Of a stretch of 64,000 bases of DNA, positions 21,881-34,300 are shown piece by piece (positions within the stretch are counted from its first letter, which is position 1; every line of letters starts with the position of its first letter). The stretch covers positions 60,593,321 to 60,657,320 of the forward strand of contig NC_059075.1 of NCBI RefSeq assembly GCF_020497125.1, written 5' to 3'. Source of the DNA: Mauremys mutica (taxonomy: Eukaryota; Chordata; Testudines; Geoemydidae). The notes beneath the pieces were generated by a model. The model had not been told where the DNA came from. It saw nothing but the letters and a program-made list of their open reading frames with translations, and did not search any database. The translations under genes were made by a program, and so were the position numbers.

Positions 21881-22342
21881 GATACTCAGCACAAAGACGG
21901 TAGATGTTGTTATTGCTGATAGGCTTTGCAGAACAAGGCAAGTTAGACTGGTGGTGATTTGGAGGAGAGGGGGAGCACTTGGTGTGTCTTATCCTAGCTT
22001 TAAGCTGTCAGAACAGTCATGTAAGAGAACAGCAAATTATAATGTTATTTATTGTTAACAATAATGCTTTCATTAAAGGGTTGTCTGTAAAAGTTAAACA
22101 AGGATCAGATCCTTTCTTCTCTCTCTGCTGAAAGAATCTGGGACTATCATTTCTACAACCAGCTGTGCAGCAAGTAAACTCTGAAATGCCATAATTCATC
22201 ATCTTCCCCCAACACGCTGCTGCCTCTGAAGGAGAAGAATATTCCAGGACGGCTCTGTCTGGACAAATAGACAGCTTCAGGAGATAAACTATTTCTTTTT
22301 GTATATCTGTGAGAGAGTGAGCGTGCGTTCTCCATTAGCACT

Positions 22343-22396
22343 ATGGATAGAAGGTGTTATGGCTGTGCATCCAAGTTTACTCTCTTCAGAAAAGAG
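22343..22396 (+). CDS. ZFYVE19: ZFYVE19 exon 1 with GC donor
   Basis: 18 codons starting [18 protein letters not shown]. The next bases are GCAAGT after AAAGAG, the strong consensus (AG|GCAAGT) for GC-AG introns. No GT gives the right phase to reach exon 2 at 23265. This exon is duplicated at 531. Confidence 0.9.
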
Positions 22397-25300
22397 GCAA
22401 GTCTCTCTTGAACACTAGATACAAGATCTGGCCCTAAAAAGCCAGTTAGGCAGGCAGCTGAGTGAGATTCCTCGTGGCAGTGTTTGATCAATGCCATTTG
22501 AAACTCCTTATAGTAACCCCACCTCCCACTCTCCACTTTACATTCTATAGTTCAAACCTGTTGCGCTTCCTTGGCTCTAAGCACATGTTTTTGTGTGTGT
22601 CTGTGTTATCCTTAATTGTATATTAATGACACAGACACGTTAACCTGTCTGTGTTTAAAACGTGTAGGAATTGCTATAACACAGCGGTTCTGAAACTGGG
22701 GGTTGTGACCCCATTTTAATGGGATCGGCAGGCTCACATTAAACTTGCTGGGAACTGGGGTGGAAGCCAAAGCCCGAGCTTCATTGTCCCGGGCAATGGG
22801 ACTTGGGCTTTGGCTTCAGCCCTGGGTGGTGGGGCTCAGGCTACAGGCCCCCTGTCCAGGGCTGATGCCCTTGGGCTTTGCCCCCCCTCCCTTACTATAC
22901 TATGGGAGGAGATGGTATTCCTGACTCCAGCAGGTGATCAGCTTATGTCCTAAAGGCTGATACTCTTATGCTGTTTATTCTAGCTAGTGTAGCTGCAACT
23001 ACTATTCTTATTCTTACAAATATTTAATTCTCTTTTTAAACTTACAAACAAGCACATATCATATCTCTGAAGTACTTTTGATGTGGAAGTTGCTCCTGCC
23101 TGGTGCATATCCAGAGAGATGAAGTGGGTATTCACCCACGAAAGCTCATTCTCCAATACGTCTGTTAGTCTATAAGGTGCCACAGGACTCTTCGCTGAGT
23201 TTATATTTTACAGAGTTGTTGCAGCCAGCCAGTGAAACCCTTGTGCTTCCTTGTTTCTTCTCAGTGTGGGTGCAAGAACTGTGGGCGGGCATTCTGCTCA
23301 GGCTGCCTTGGGTTCAGCGCCCTTGTTCCCCGTTACGGGAATACTCAGCAGAAGGTGTGCAAGCAGTGTCATGGGGAGCTAAGCAGGTAAGGTGGGAGAC
23401 TTGGGCACAGTCTGTGTGTTTGTACACTCTGTTGTTGTTTTTTTGTTTCAGCCTCTGGTGTCACGATGCAGATTTTGATCCGCTTCCCTTTTTATAACTC
23501 CAGTTTACACAGCCACTTGTATGCCGTCCATAAACTGACATGCCAAACTAGTCCTTTACTGAGCTGTTACCATGTGGCTTTCAGTTCCAAGTGTCCATAC
23601 AACTGTATAGTACAGGGGTGAGCAAACGTTTTGTCCCGAGGGACACATCTAGAATTTGTATGGTGGGTCATGAATGCTCATGAAATTGAGGTTGGGGTGC
23701 AGGAGGAGGTGAGGGTTCTGGCTGGGCATGCGGGCTCCAGAGGGGGGCCAGAAATGAGGCATTCAGGGTGCAGGAGGGGGCTCCAGGCTGGGGCGCAGGG
23801 TGGGGGTGAGGGCTCTGGCTAGGGGTGCAGGCTCGGGGGTGGGGCTGGGTATGAGGCGTTTGGGGTATAGAAGAGTGCTCCGGGCTGGGACTGAGGGGTT
23901 TGGAGGGCAGGAGGGGGATCAGGGCTGGGGCAGGAGGTCGGGGTGCAGGGGGGTGGCTCAGGGGTGCAGGCTTCGGGCGGCACTTACCTCAAATGGCTCC
24001 TGGAAGCAGCAGCATGTCCCCCCTCTGGCTCCTACAAGGAGGCGCAGCTGTCTGCAGGCACCACCCCTGCAGCTCCCATTGGCCACGGTTCCCAGCCAAT
24101 GGGAGCTGCAGGGGTGGTGCTTGGGACGTGGGCAGTGTGTGGAGCGGAGCCCCTTGGTCGCACCTCAGCGTAGGAGCTGGAAGGGGGACATGCTGCTGCT
24201 TCCGGGAGCCACTTGGAGCAGCCCCCAACCCTGCTCCCCAGCTGGAGTACCGGAGCGGGGCAAGCCCCAGACCCCACTCCACAGAGGGAGCTCAAGGGCC
24301 GGATTAAAATGGCTGGTGGGCCGGATGCAGCCCGCAGGCTGTAGTTTGCCCACCCCTGGTATAGTATCTGAGCAGCTTGGTAATAAGGTGATTGGAAGTG
24401 TTGCCACTAAATCAAAAAACAAACAAAAATAATCCACCTTCACTGTTTCAGAGGCCTAGATGTCATGTATAATCTGAAGATTTAAGGTTTGTGGGATTGA
24501 TTTTGTTGTAAGAGAAAAAATATTCACAGTCTTCCAGCTTTGAAAGCCTCAGATGCATAGCTGCAGGTTGCATAGTTAAGGACACAAATCAGGACATGCA
24601 GAGTTAAGATTAGCATATAATCAGGTATCATAGATCTCTAACTCAATATGTTGTAATATATAATTATAATAGTTTGTATTCTATAACCATTTCTGTAATA
24701 TAATGTATAATCATTGTTTACATTTTAAAACATTTACGTCATATACTTTTGTATTTTGAAAGTGATGTAAGGCACATCTCTTTCCCAAGGCTTCCCACTG
24801 ATTGTGAGCTAGGAGAACCCAGAGCCTTCATCTCCAAGTCTCTTTCCATTCGTTGCCTCTTTCTAACTGCAAGCTGCCACAGAGAGTGGTATCTGTGCTC
24901 CTCTTATTGTGGAATACTGATGACACATTTTAAACAAAGTAAATTTTGCCCAGGTACTACGGCGATGAGTGCCTTAGCAATGTGCATCAATAATTTCTCT
25001 AGATTTGAAAGATAGAGGATTTGCGGTTGTAGTATTATCTGGACATCTGTCTGAGGTCTGTGTTTTACAGTTGAGATGTTTATGTTTTTGCTTTCCAGAG
25101 GAGTGTCTCAGACTAGTACAGCTAGATGGTCTCCACCAGAGAACTACAAAAAGTGAGTTTTGCTAATTAGTCCAGCCCATTTGAATCTTTAGATGGATAT
25201 TCTTTTGGTTCTTGGCCTCTCTGTTGAGACTGCCAACAAGAAGGTGGGCTTGTGACATGGACCCGTCTCTGCTTGGAACTGGACTGAGAACAGCAGCTCT

Positions 25301-28300
25301 TTCAGTTAGGTCACCAAACAGCCACCTCATGGTAATAACTTTTGGCTGCTATAGACCATGGCTGAATTCAGACCTGTGATCTAGAACTGAAAGGTTCCAT
25401 GTTTCATTACTAGTCATCCAGTCTACTTTTTGACCATTTTATATTGGTGCTGCTGTGAGAGGAATGGTTCTCCTTAGTCCTTGGGAGGATTTCTGCTTCC
25501 CCAGTCCCTAATCCATCCTAGCAAAGTCAGGAGCAGGAATAAAGGAGTTTTCGATATTCTGTCCTATATAATCTTTCCCTAAATAGCATGTTTGTAGAGG
25601 AGCTTGCAGAAGATGCCTTCATAATTCTTGTTCTAAGCACCTGCTCCAAGTTATGCTTGTTTTTTCCCTTGTCACAGGCGTGTAGCAGCTCTTGAGGCCA
25701 AGCAGAACCAGCCGACGGGTCCGCAGAAAGGCCCTGTGAAACCCCAAGGTGGGGCAGGCTCCAGATATCAGGGGCTGTCAAAGGAGGATCGAGCTATTGC
25801 AGAGAGGCTGGAGAGGCTCAAGGAGGAAACAAAGCCCAGTGAGTTTCATAGTACGGTGGAGGCTTCCTGCATCTGAGCAGAGGTTCCGTTGCTGCTGATG
25901 AACTGTACAAATATCAGGGGTGGACTGCACAGTCACAACAGTCGGTGCATTATAGACTAGCCTCCAGTCATGGAAGCTGGTGGGAGAAAGCTGCCCATGG
26001 GAGCCAGGTCCTGCCCATTCTATCAGAGCAGTGGATACCTGGGCCCCATTCCCTGGGCTGCTCCTCTCCAGCGCACACATTTTGCTGCCTTGGACCTCTG
26101 CTTTCTCACTGATTTGCCTAGTGCAGTCCTTATCTTGCATGTCTTGACACAGTGAAATAAGCTGCTTGTTTACATCTGTCCTGGGCATGTCCCTGTGCAG
26201 GATAACATGGTAATGATAGGAACAAAGTGAAACAGGGGACTGCGCACGGTGCTGTTACTGTGTGGCCAAACTGTTGTGCAGAGGTCACACGTGGGAATGC
26301 TTTGACTGAAGTACTGGGTCTTGCCAAGGCCAATGCAGGGCTCCATGGGACTACACTTTGCCCATTCCTGCTTCCAGGAACAAACAAAGGAAAGCTGACT
26401 TCAGTAGGCAGTTCTAGGATGCTTGAATGGGAAATGGCAGCAATGGACTGTCTGGCTCCAAAGTGGGAGGTGGAACATGCGTTTCACTTTCACTCCCAGT
26501 TAGTTTGATGCTGCAAACTTCATGGCTGGGAGATGTACAGGGGAGGAGGCAGTGGCTAGAATTAAGTGGTGGATGATAGCATTAGACCAATGCCCTAATC
26601 ATTTCAAGGTACATGAGTCACACAGTAGCAGGACCCTTGTATGTGGACATAGTAACTGAGTCGCAGTGCAGTTTTTATTGGAAGAGACCCCCTTTTTGGA
26701 AGAACACATTACAGCAATCGAGAGTTTTAAGCAAACCACAAGGGATGTTGGTTATGGCTCTGGCCAATTATTCCTGGCTGTGATCAGTGAAGTTAGGGAG
26801 GCTTTTCTTAGCTGTCCAGGGCCCCATTCTCAAAAGAAAAATATATTCCAAGACACTAAAACTATAAAAGCCATTTGCTTGCTGTAAACAACAGAGTTGG
26901 TCTGAATTGCAGAGTCTGTCCCGTCTCAAGCTGAGATAGAATCTAGGCTTGCAGCACTGAAGGATGACCCCAGCAAACCCATTCCATCCACACAGGAAAT
27001 GGAAGAACGTCTGGCTGCCCTGCAGGGAAGAGCCCTTCCATCCAAAACTCCCAGACCGGTAAGATCCCCTGGTCTCCTTGTGTCAGTTCTTGCCAGTTTC
27101 TCTAGCTGAGCTCTCCCAGCAGTTGTAGTGTCCCAAGAGATTTCAGAGGCATATCAGGCCCTTCCTCCTGCTTCATCGATTCATGTCCACCTGGCTGCTT
27201 CAGAAATATACTTACTAGCTGCCAGCTTGTGGTGTAAGAGTCCATTGTCACGCTCCAGAAATGAACTAAGGGTACGTGTTCTTCAGCTTGATGAGGACTC
27301 AGAGATGTGAGGCAGTGCCACAAATGGCCCACCAAATGATTCTTAGTTTAGTGCTAGAAGCTGTTGGGAAAGGAGCCTCCCTCCCTGAAATTCAGGTGAG
27401 ACTTTAACGGTTAGGCTGTTAGCTGTTTTATGTGGGTGGACCTGGCTTGAGGGGGAGCATTGTCTGGAGGTTAGAACCTGGCGCTGGGAGTCAAGAGTTC
27501 AGGATTCTAGTCCCAGCTCTGCCATCAGCTTGCTTTGTAACTTTGAGAAGAAATCTGTGGCCTGATTTTCAGAAGTGCTGAGAACACACAACTCCCATTG
27601 AAGTCAGTGAGATCTGGGGGTGCTCCCCATCTCTGAATATCGAGCTATTAACCTCTCTCTGCTGTATTTTTTCCATCTATACTTGCCTACTTCTGAAGGT
27701 TGATGTGATGTTCACTAGTGCTTTTAGATTCTTGCTTGAAAAATGACATATCAGCTCAAGGGATTCTTATTAAATAACGAAGTGATCAAATGAATGGCAA
27801 CTTAAAAAGAACAGATTAATAATAACTAATTTGGAGTGAGACAAGAAAATATTTCCTCTTGAACTGTGGTAAATACGAGACTATGCTAGAAGTTCACCTG
27901 TCAAAAGAAAACAAACTTTTATGAACTCATCAATGAAGATAAAACATGGCTTCTGTGTAGAGAGATGTCAGAAATGCCTTCCAAGAGTGTGGCACAACAT
28001 CCCAAACAGTGAACAGAGCGCCAAATGTTTAAAACAGTATTTACATTGAGACACAGCTGGGTCACGTTTAACCCCAAATTTAGGTGGGTGTTTGTGTGTA
28101 TGTTTAAAAAAAAAAATCCAAAACTGAAGTAGGACATTTTCAAAAGTTTCCATAACTTAACCAAAATAAAAATAAACACTCCTCTACAATATTGACAGCT
28201 CAAATGTTGTAGCCCAGTGATAGAACACACACACTTGAAAGTGAAACTGAGCAGGAATTAAAGTGAAACTGGTTAGCATTCATCGCAAACGTTCATTGCA

Positions 28301-31300
28301 TACTGAGAGAAATGCAAAATAGATTATTAACAATGTCAAGTGTTCTTTAAAACATAAATGTGGGTATTTTTAAAAACAAACCTTATTTTTAACTGGACAG
28401 GTTCCCCTTCCCCTTAATGATCCATATAAAATGTAGTGGACTATTTCACTATATCTATAGGGTATTTACATTTTACAGCCAAGATTTTCTAAAAATTGGT
28501 ACTAACTTTAGGCTTCTAAATCCATATCTAGCTGTAAGTGGCCTGATTTTTCAAAGCTATCTATTTATCTTAGGCACTTATATGTCCTCTATCACTGCCG
28601 TTTCTTTAATGTATTTATCCTCACAGCACCTCTGGGAGGAAGGGAAGTGTGATTATCATAATTTTACAGGGGAAACAAAGGCTCAGGGAGATTAAAGGCT
28701 TGTCTACATGTAAAACACAAAGGCAGTACAGCTTTGCCGCTGCAACTCTTCATTGTAGACACTACCTAAACTGACGAGGGATTCTCCTTTTGGCACAGGT
28801 AATCTGGCTCCTGAGAAGTGGTAGCTAGGTTGATAGAAGAATTCTTCTGTCAGCCTAGCACCATCTATACTGGGACTTAGATTGGCTTCACTGTCCCTCC
28901 CAGGGCTGTGGTTTTTTCACACCCTTGAGCGATATAGTTATGCTGAGCTAATTTTCTAGGGTAGACCAGGCATAAGTGACTTGCTCATGGTCACACAGGA
29001 AGTCTGTGGTGGAGCAGGGGAACTGAACCCATCTTTCTAAATCTCAGTTTAGGTCCTAGCCACACTTTCTCCTTTTTCAAAACAATTTCCACTGACTTAT
29101 ATGGGAGCTGCTGCATGGTTGCCAAACAGTTGTGAAAATTGGACCACTTATTCTGGTGCCTAAGTGTTGGGCCCAGTGTCACAGTAAGAATCAGTATCAG
29201 AGCTGGGATTAGATCGCATCAGTTCCTGGCTCCCAGTTCTGTGCTTGGATTAGCTGGTTGACTTCAGTAGAAACTGTGCATGCTCAACATCTCTGAAAAT
29301 CAGGCCCAAAGCACCTCAAGTTGGGCACCCAGAAATTTAGGCACCTAGCATTAGTGGATGCTTTTGGAAATGTTGGTCCCAATTAGGATAGTCTCATAAT
29401 TGGTTACACAATTTTTCAGATTTTTCAATTTGTCTCCTTCCATCGCCTGTTTAACACTCTCCTACAGCTTTCTCCCATGCACCCTCTCTGTTTTTCCAGG
29501 TGCACCAGCCCCCTGATACCAGAACCCAAGTTCAACAGTCGGATGACCTGTTGACCCAGCTGGCTGAGGAAGTTGCCATTGATGAGAGTTATAGTCCAGG
29601 AGCCCAGCCTCAAGGTATTTGTTATCATTGGCCTCAAACAGTTTTTCTTAAGGACACTACATACACCGTGATGTAGTAGCAAATTTTTTTTTTAAGTACA
29701 TCAGAAGCAGGCAGCCTGCTAAATCACCAGTGGGGCCACTGGACGATCAAGGTGCTAAAGGAGCACTCAAAGACGATAAGGCCATTGCAGAGAAACTAAA
29801 TTAATTCTTTGCATCGGTCTTCATGGCTGAGGATGTGAGGGAGATTCCCAAACCTGAGCCATTCTTTTTAGGTGACAGATCTGAGGAACTGTCCCAGGTT
29901 GAGGTATCATCAGAGGAGGTTTTGGAACAAATTCATAAATTAAACAGTAATAAGTCACCAGGACCAGCTAGTATTCACCCAAGAGTTCTGAAGGAATTCA
30001 AATGTGAAATTGCAGAACTACTAACTGTAATCTGTAACCTATCATTTAAATCAGCTTCTGTACTAGATGACTGGAGGATAGCTAATGTGACGCCAATTTT
30101 TAAAAAGTGCTCTAGAGGTGATCCCGGCAATTACAGGCCTGCAAGCCTGACTTCAGTACCGGGCAAACTGATTGAAACTATAATAAAGAATAATATTGTC
30201 AGACATATAGATGAACATAATTTGTTGAGGAAGAGTCAACATGGTTTTAATAAAGGGAAACCATGCCTCACCAATCTACTAGAATTATTTGAGGGGGGGT
30301 TAAGAAGCATGTAGACCAAGGGGATCCAGTGGATATAGTGTATTTAGATTTTCAGAAAGCCTTTGAGAAGGTCCCTCACCAAAGGTTCTTATGCAAAGTA
30401 AGCTGCCATGGGATAAGAGGGAAGGTGCTCTCATGGATTGGTAACTGGTTAAAAGATAGGAAACAAAGGGTAGGTATAAATGGTCAGTTTTCAGAATGGT
30501 GAGAGGTAAATAGAGGTGTCCCTCAGGGGTCTGCACTGGACCCAGTACTATTCAACATATTCATAAATGATCTGGAAAAGGGGTAAACAGTGAGGTGGCA
30601 AAATTTGCAGATGATACAAAATTACTAAAGATAGTTAAGACCCATGCAGACTGCGAAGAGCTACAAAAGAATATTTCAAAACTGGGTGACTGGGCAACAA
30701 AATGGCAGATTAAATTTAATGTTGATTAAAAACAAAGTAATGCACATTGGAAAGCATAATCCCAACTATTCATATGAAATGATGGGGTCTAAATTAGCTG
30801 TTACCACTCAAGAAAGAGATCTTGGAGTCATTGTGGATTGTTCTCTTAAAACATCCACTCAATGTGCAGCGGCAGTCAAAAAAGCAAACAGAATGCTGGG
30901 AATAATTAAGAAAGTGATACATAATAGGACAGAAAATATCATGTTGCCTCTATATAAATCCATGGTACGCCCGCGTCTTGAATACTGTGTGTAAATGTGG
31001 TCACCCCATCTCAATGAAGATATATTGGAATTGGAAAAGGTTCAGAAAAGGGAACAAAAATTATTAGGGGTATGGAACGGCTTCCATATTAGGAGAGATT
31101 AATAAGACTGGGACTTTTCAGCTTGGAAAAGAGATGGCTAAGGAGAGATATGATTGAGGTCTATAAAATTATGACTAGTGTAGAGAAAGTAGATAAGGAA
31201 TTATGCTTTACTACTTCTCATAACACAAGAACTAGAGGTCACCAAATGAAATTAATAGGCAGCAGGTTTAAAACAAATAAAAGGAAGTATTTCTTCACAC

Positions 31301-34300
31301 AATGCCCAGTCAACCTATGGAACTCCTTGCCAGAGGATATTGTGAAGGCCAAGACCATAACAGGGTTCAGAAAAGAACTAGATAAATTAATGGAGGATAG
31401 GTCCATCAATGGCTATTAGCCAGGATGGGCAGGAATGGTTTCCCTAGCCTCTGTTTGCCAGAAGCTGGGAATGAGTGACAGGGGATGGATCACTTGATGA
31501 TTACCTGTTCTGTTCATTCCCTCTGGGGCACCTGGTACTGGCCATTGTCGGGAGACAGGGTACTGGCTAGATGGACCTTTGGTCTGACCCAGTAGGGCCA
31601 TTTTTATGTTCTTATATGTGTTATAATGAGAAGGAAGTAGGTACCTCCCAAAACACCAGGATTAAAAGTGTGCCAGGTATCCTGCCTTATCCCTACCTCC
31701 CCCTTACCAACACACAATGTTGACCAAGAGCAGCAGCCCAGACCTATGTTGATTTGCCATTGTCCCAGCCGGTTTGGTTACGTTTCCCTTTTCAATGGTA
31801 ATATTGTTGGATTATTTTTCTCTATTTTTTATGGTAGCCCAGTCTGGGGAGGAACAATTTTTAGAATTTCCAGTCCTTCCGTGTTCTATTAGATGGTTCA
31901 CATGGTAGTAGTAAGATCTTGGGACACTAGTCTGGCCAGAGCCATGCCCAACATCCCCTGTGGTTTGCTTAAAACTCTCTTGATTGCTGTAATGTGTAAT
32001 TCTGAAAAGGGTGTCTTCTTCCATGGGACCCCAATAAAAACTGCACTGTGACTCCGTTACTATGCCCACATACAAGGGTCCTTCTACTGTGTGACTCATT
32101 TACCTTGAAACTCATCAGTACTTTTAGCTATGGAAAAGAGAGAGCTGTGCAGCAGAACAGCAGACATCTCCACAGTATGAGACAAGAGTTCTGTTACTCT
32201 TAGTCCATTCTTTTAATGGCATGGGCTCCTTGAAAATTCAACTCCCCATGCCGAGCACATGGGCCTGGAGAGGGTTGCCATTGTAACACCTACATGCTCT
32301 GTCTGGCTGTGTTCCAGCTGTTAATACCCAGACCCTGAATGATCTCAATCGGAGAAGTGAGGGCGGCATCAGCACTGCTGATCTCGACCCAAAACAGCTG
32401 GAGGAGGAGAAGAATAAATTTCTGGCAGAGGCTGCTGCTGAGCTGAGGGAGGAGAACACTAGGGAGGAGAAAATCCTAGAAGTTGCAAAGAAACTGGCAG
32501 CACTCAGAGGCCAGGACCCCGAGAAAGGTGAGTAATAGGAAGAAACACTAGGTTGTACTGAGGAAGAACAGGACAGTGTTAGCTTGGTGATAGCGTCTCT
32601 TTGTCATTCTGGGAGAAGTTGGAGCTTTTACATGAAGATTAACCTCCATTTAGCAATGGGAAGACATTACAGCTGGAGGGAATCACATCTTTACTAGAAA
32701 TGGATGGTCCTTTGATGACAGGATTTGGGGTCCAGTTGTTAAGTGTATGGAGTAGTCCAGGATTATGAAAACTTGGGGTTGAGGCCCACTAGGGGTGAAG
32801 CTGTGTGGATGAACTCCCTTTGCCCCATACCCAACCCAACAGCTAATTCTAACTTGCCAAGACTTGTTTAATTATGCCCCTTTAAATGCATTTTTTTCCT
32901 TCCTTCACCCCCAATTTTTGGAAAAAAATGTTCTCTCTCTTCCAACCTGACCCATCCCAAAAGGAGATGCCGGTGTGCATTCCCTTCAGTGTACCATTTG
33001 CTTTGCAAAACCCAGTACTGGGTCGAGGGTTGTGATGCAAGATCAAATTCAACTCCCCATGCCGAGCACAGACAGCGTCCCTTGAGATGTGAAATGGCAA
33101 CAGGTGCTATTCTGGTGTAGCTCACTGTAGCCTCATAACTTTCCACTCCTCTTGCAGTTACTCTGGAAGACTATAAGCTCCCTGACAGTGATGAGGAGCT
33201 GACGGAGGAAGAAGCCATTCAGCGAGTCCTAAAACAGGTCAGGAACAGCTGTTGGGACTCCGCTTGCTTTCCTCTTAAATAATCCTAGCATTTTTATTAC
33301 GTATTTAGTGTGCAATGACCCTGTCGTCTGTCTCTGGGGCAGGGTCTTGCTCTCTCAGATCTTTCACATCTAAAGCTAACTGCACCTCAAAGTGATTAGC
33401 AGAGCAGTTCTGTAGCCCAGCTGGCTAAGGTTGCAGACTATGTTCTGTCATTGTGTGCATATGACTTGCCCTTTCTTGGTTCCTTCCTGTGTGGATATGT
33501 GACTTCCCTGTCTCGAGAGCCCCATGTATCTCTGGAGTTTGCCACAGAACGTAAGTCCTGATAGCCATGGAGTACGCAGTCTCTTGTGTTTTTTCCCTTT
33601 CATGCACACATTCTTTCTTTCTCTCTCTCTCTCATCCCTTTTCTCTCTTGATTGCTACTCATCTGATGTCCCTGCCCCTAGGCAGGAGATGATGTAGTGC
33701 AGCTTGCTTTATAAAGGCAGTTCTCCCTCCCTGCAGACCTCTCAGCTATAACATTTGGGCTTCTCTAGAGAATTTGGTGATTAAGGGAGGGGAAAGAAGT
33801 TTTGCTCCAGGAGAGAGGCTCATGTAGGAGTTTGAAACAAAAGACTTCTTGCTTTCTTTTGTTCCCAGCTCACTGAGGAAGCAGCTCTAGATGAAGCAAG
33901 TGGCTTCAACATCCCTGCCGATCAGGCCACCCACCCAGCAACCTCACAGCAGAACACAGCCAAGAAAGCAAAGCTAAAGGTCCGTGAGCCAGTCGAGCCC
34001 TCTTGAAATGACCTGTTCCAGTTCCTGATACAACGCAGCTCTGTGTAACTCAAATCTCAGTCCTGCTCTGAGGCTGCCTTACAGTGGTATTTACTGTACT
34101 CTAAGTTCCCAAAACCAGAGCATGGCGAAGAGCTACCAACCTGCTTTCCCTAGGTTGGCAGGCTGAGGAGGTGAATGGCTCAACCGGCTTTTCCAAGGCC
34201 AGCCAACACTGACTGTACTTTGCGTCTCCCCCCTGCTGGCCAGCTTTAACAGGGCTCTCTATCTGGAGCATGGCTCCTTGAAAACCAGCCATCTGCAAGA

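Larger units (their letters stand above)
21813..23168 (+). repeat. Duplicated ZFYVE19 exon-1 region (copy 2, at the gene)
   Basis: This is the copy in the gene context: exon 2 of ZFYVE19 follows at 23265. Penelope-like sequence containing TTAGTCTATAAGGTGCCACAG starts the block at 21813 and recurs at 23165. See 1-1355 for the comparison. Confidence 0.95.

Noticed and set aside
23800..24432. 210-codon ORF
   Set aside because: Lies inside a non-autonomous hAT element defined by an 8-bp duplication. Low-complexity G-rich reading, with similar ORFs on the other strand because of a hairpin.
25778..26188. 136-codon minus ORF
   Set aside because: Overlaps ZFYVE19 exon 4 on the opposite strand and has no domain signature.
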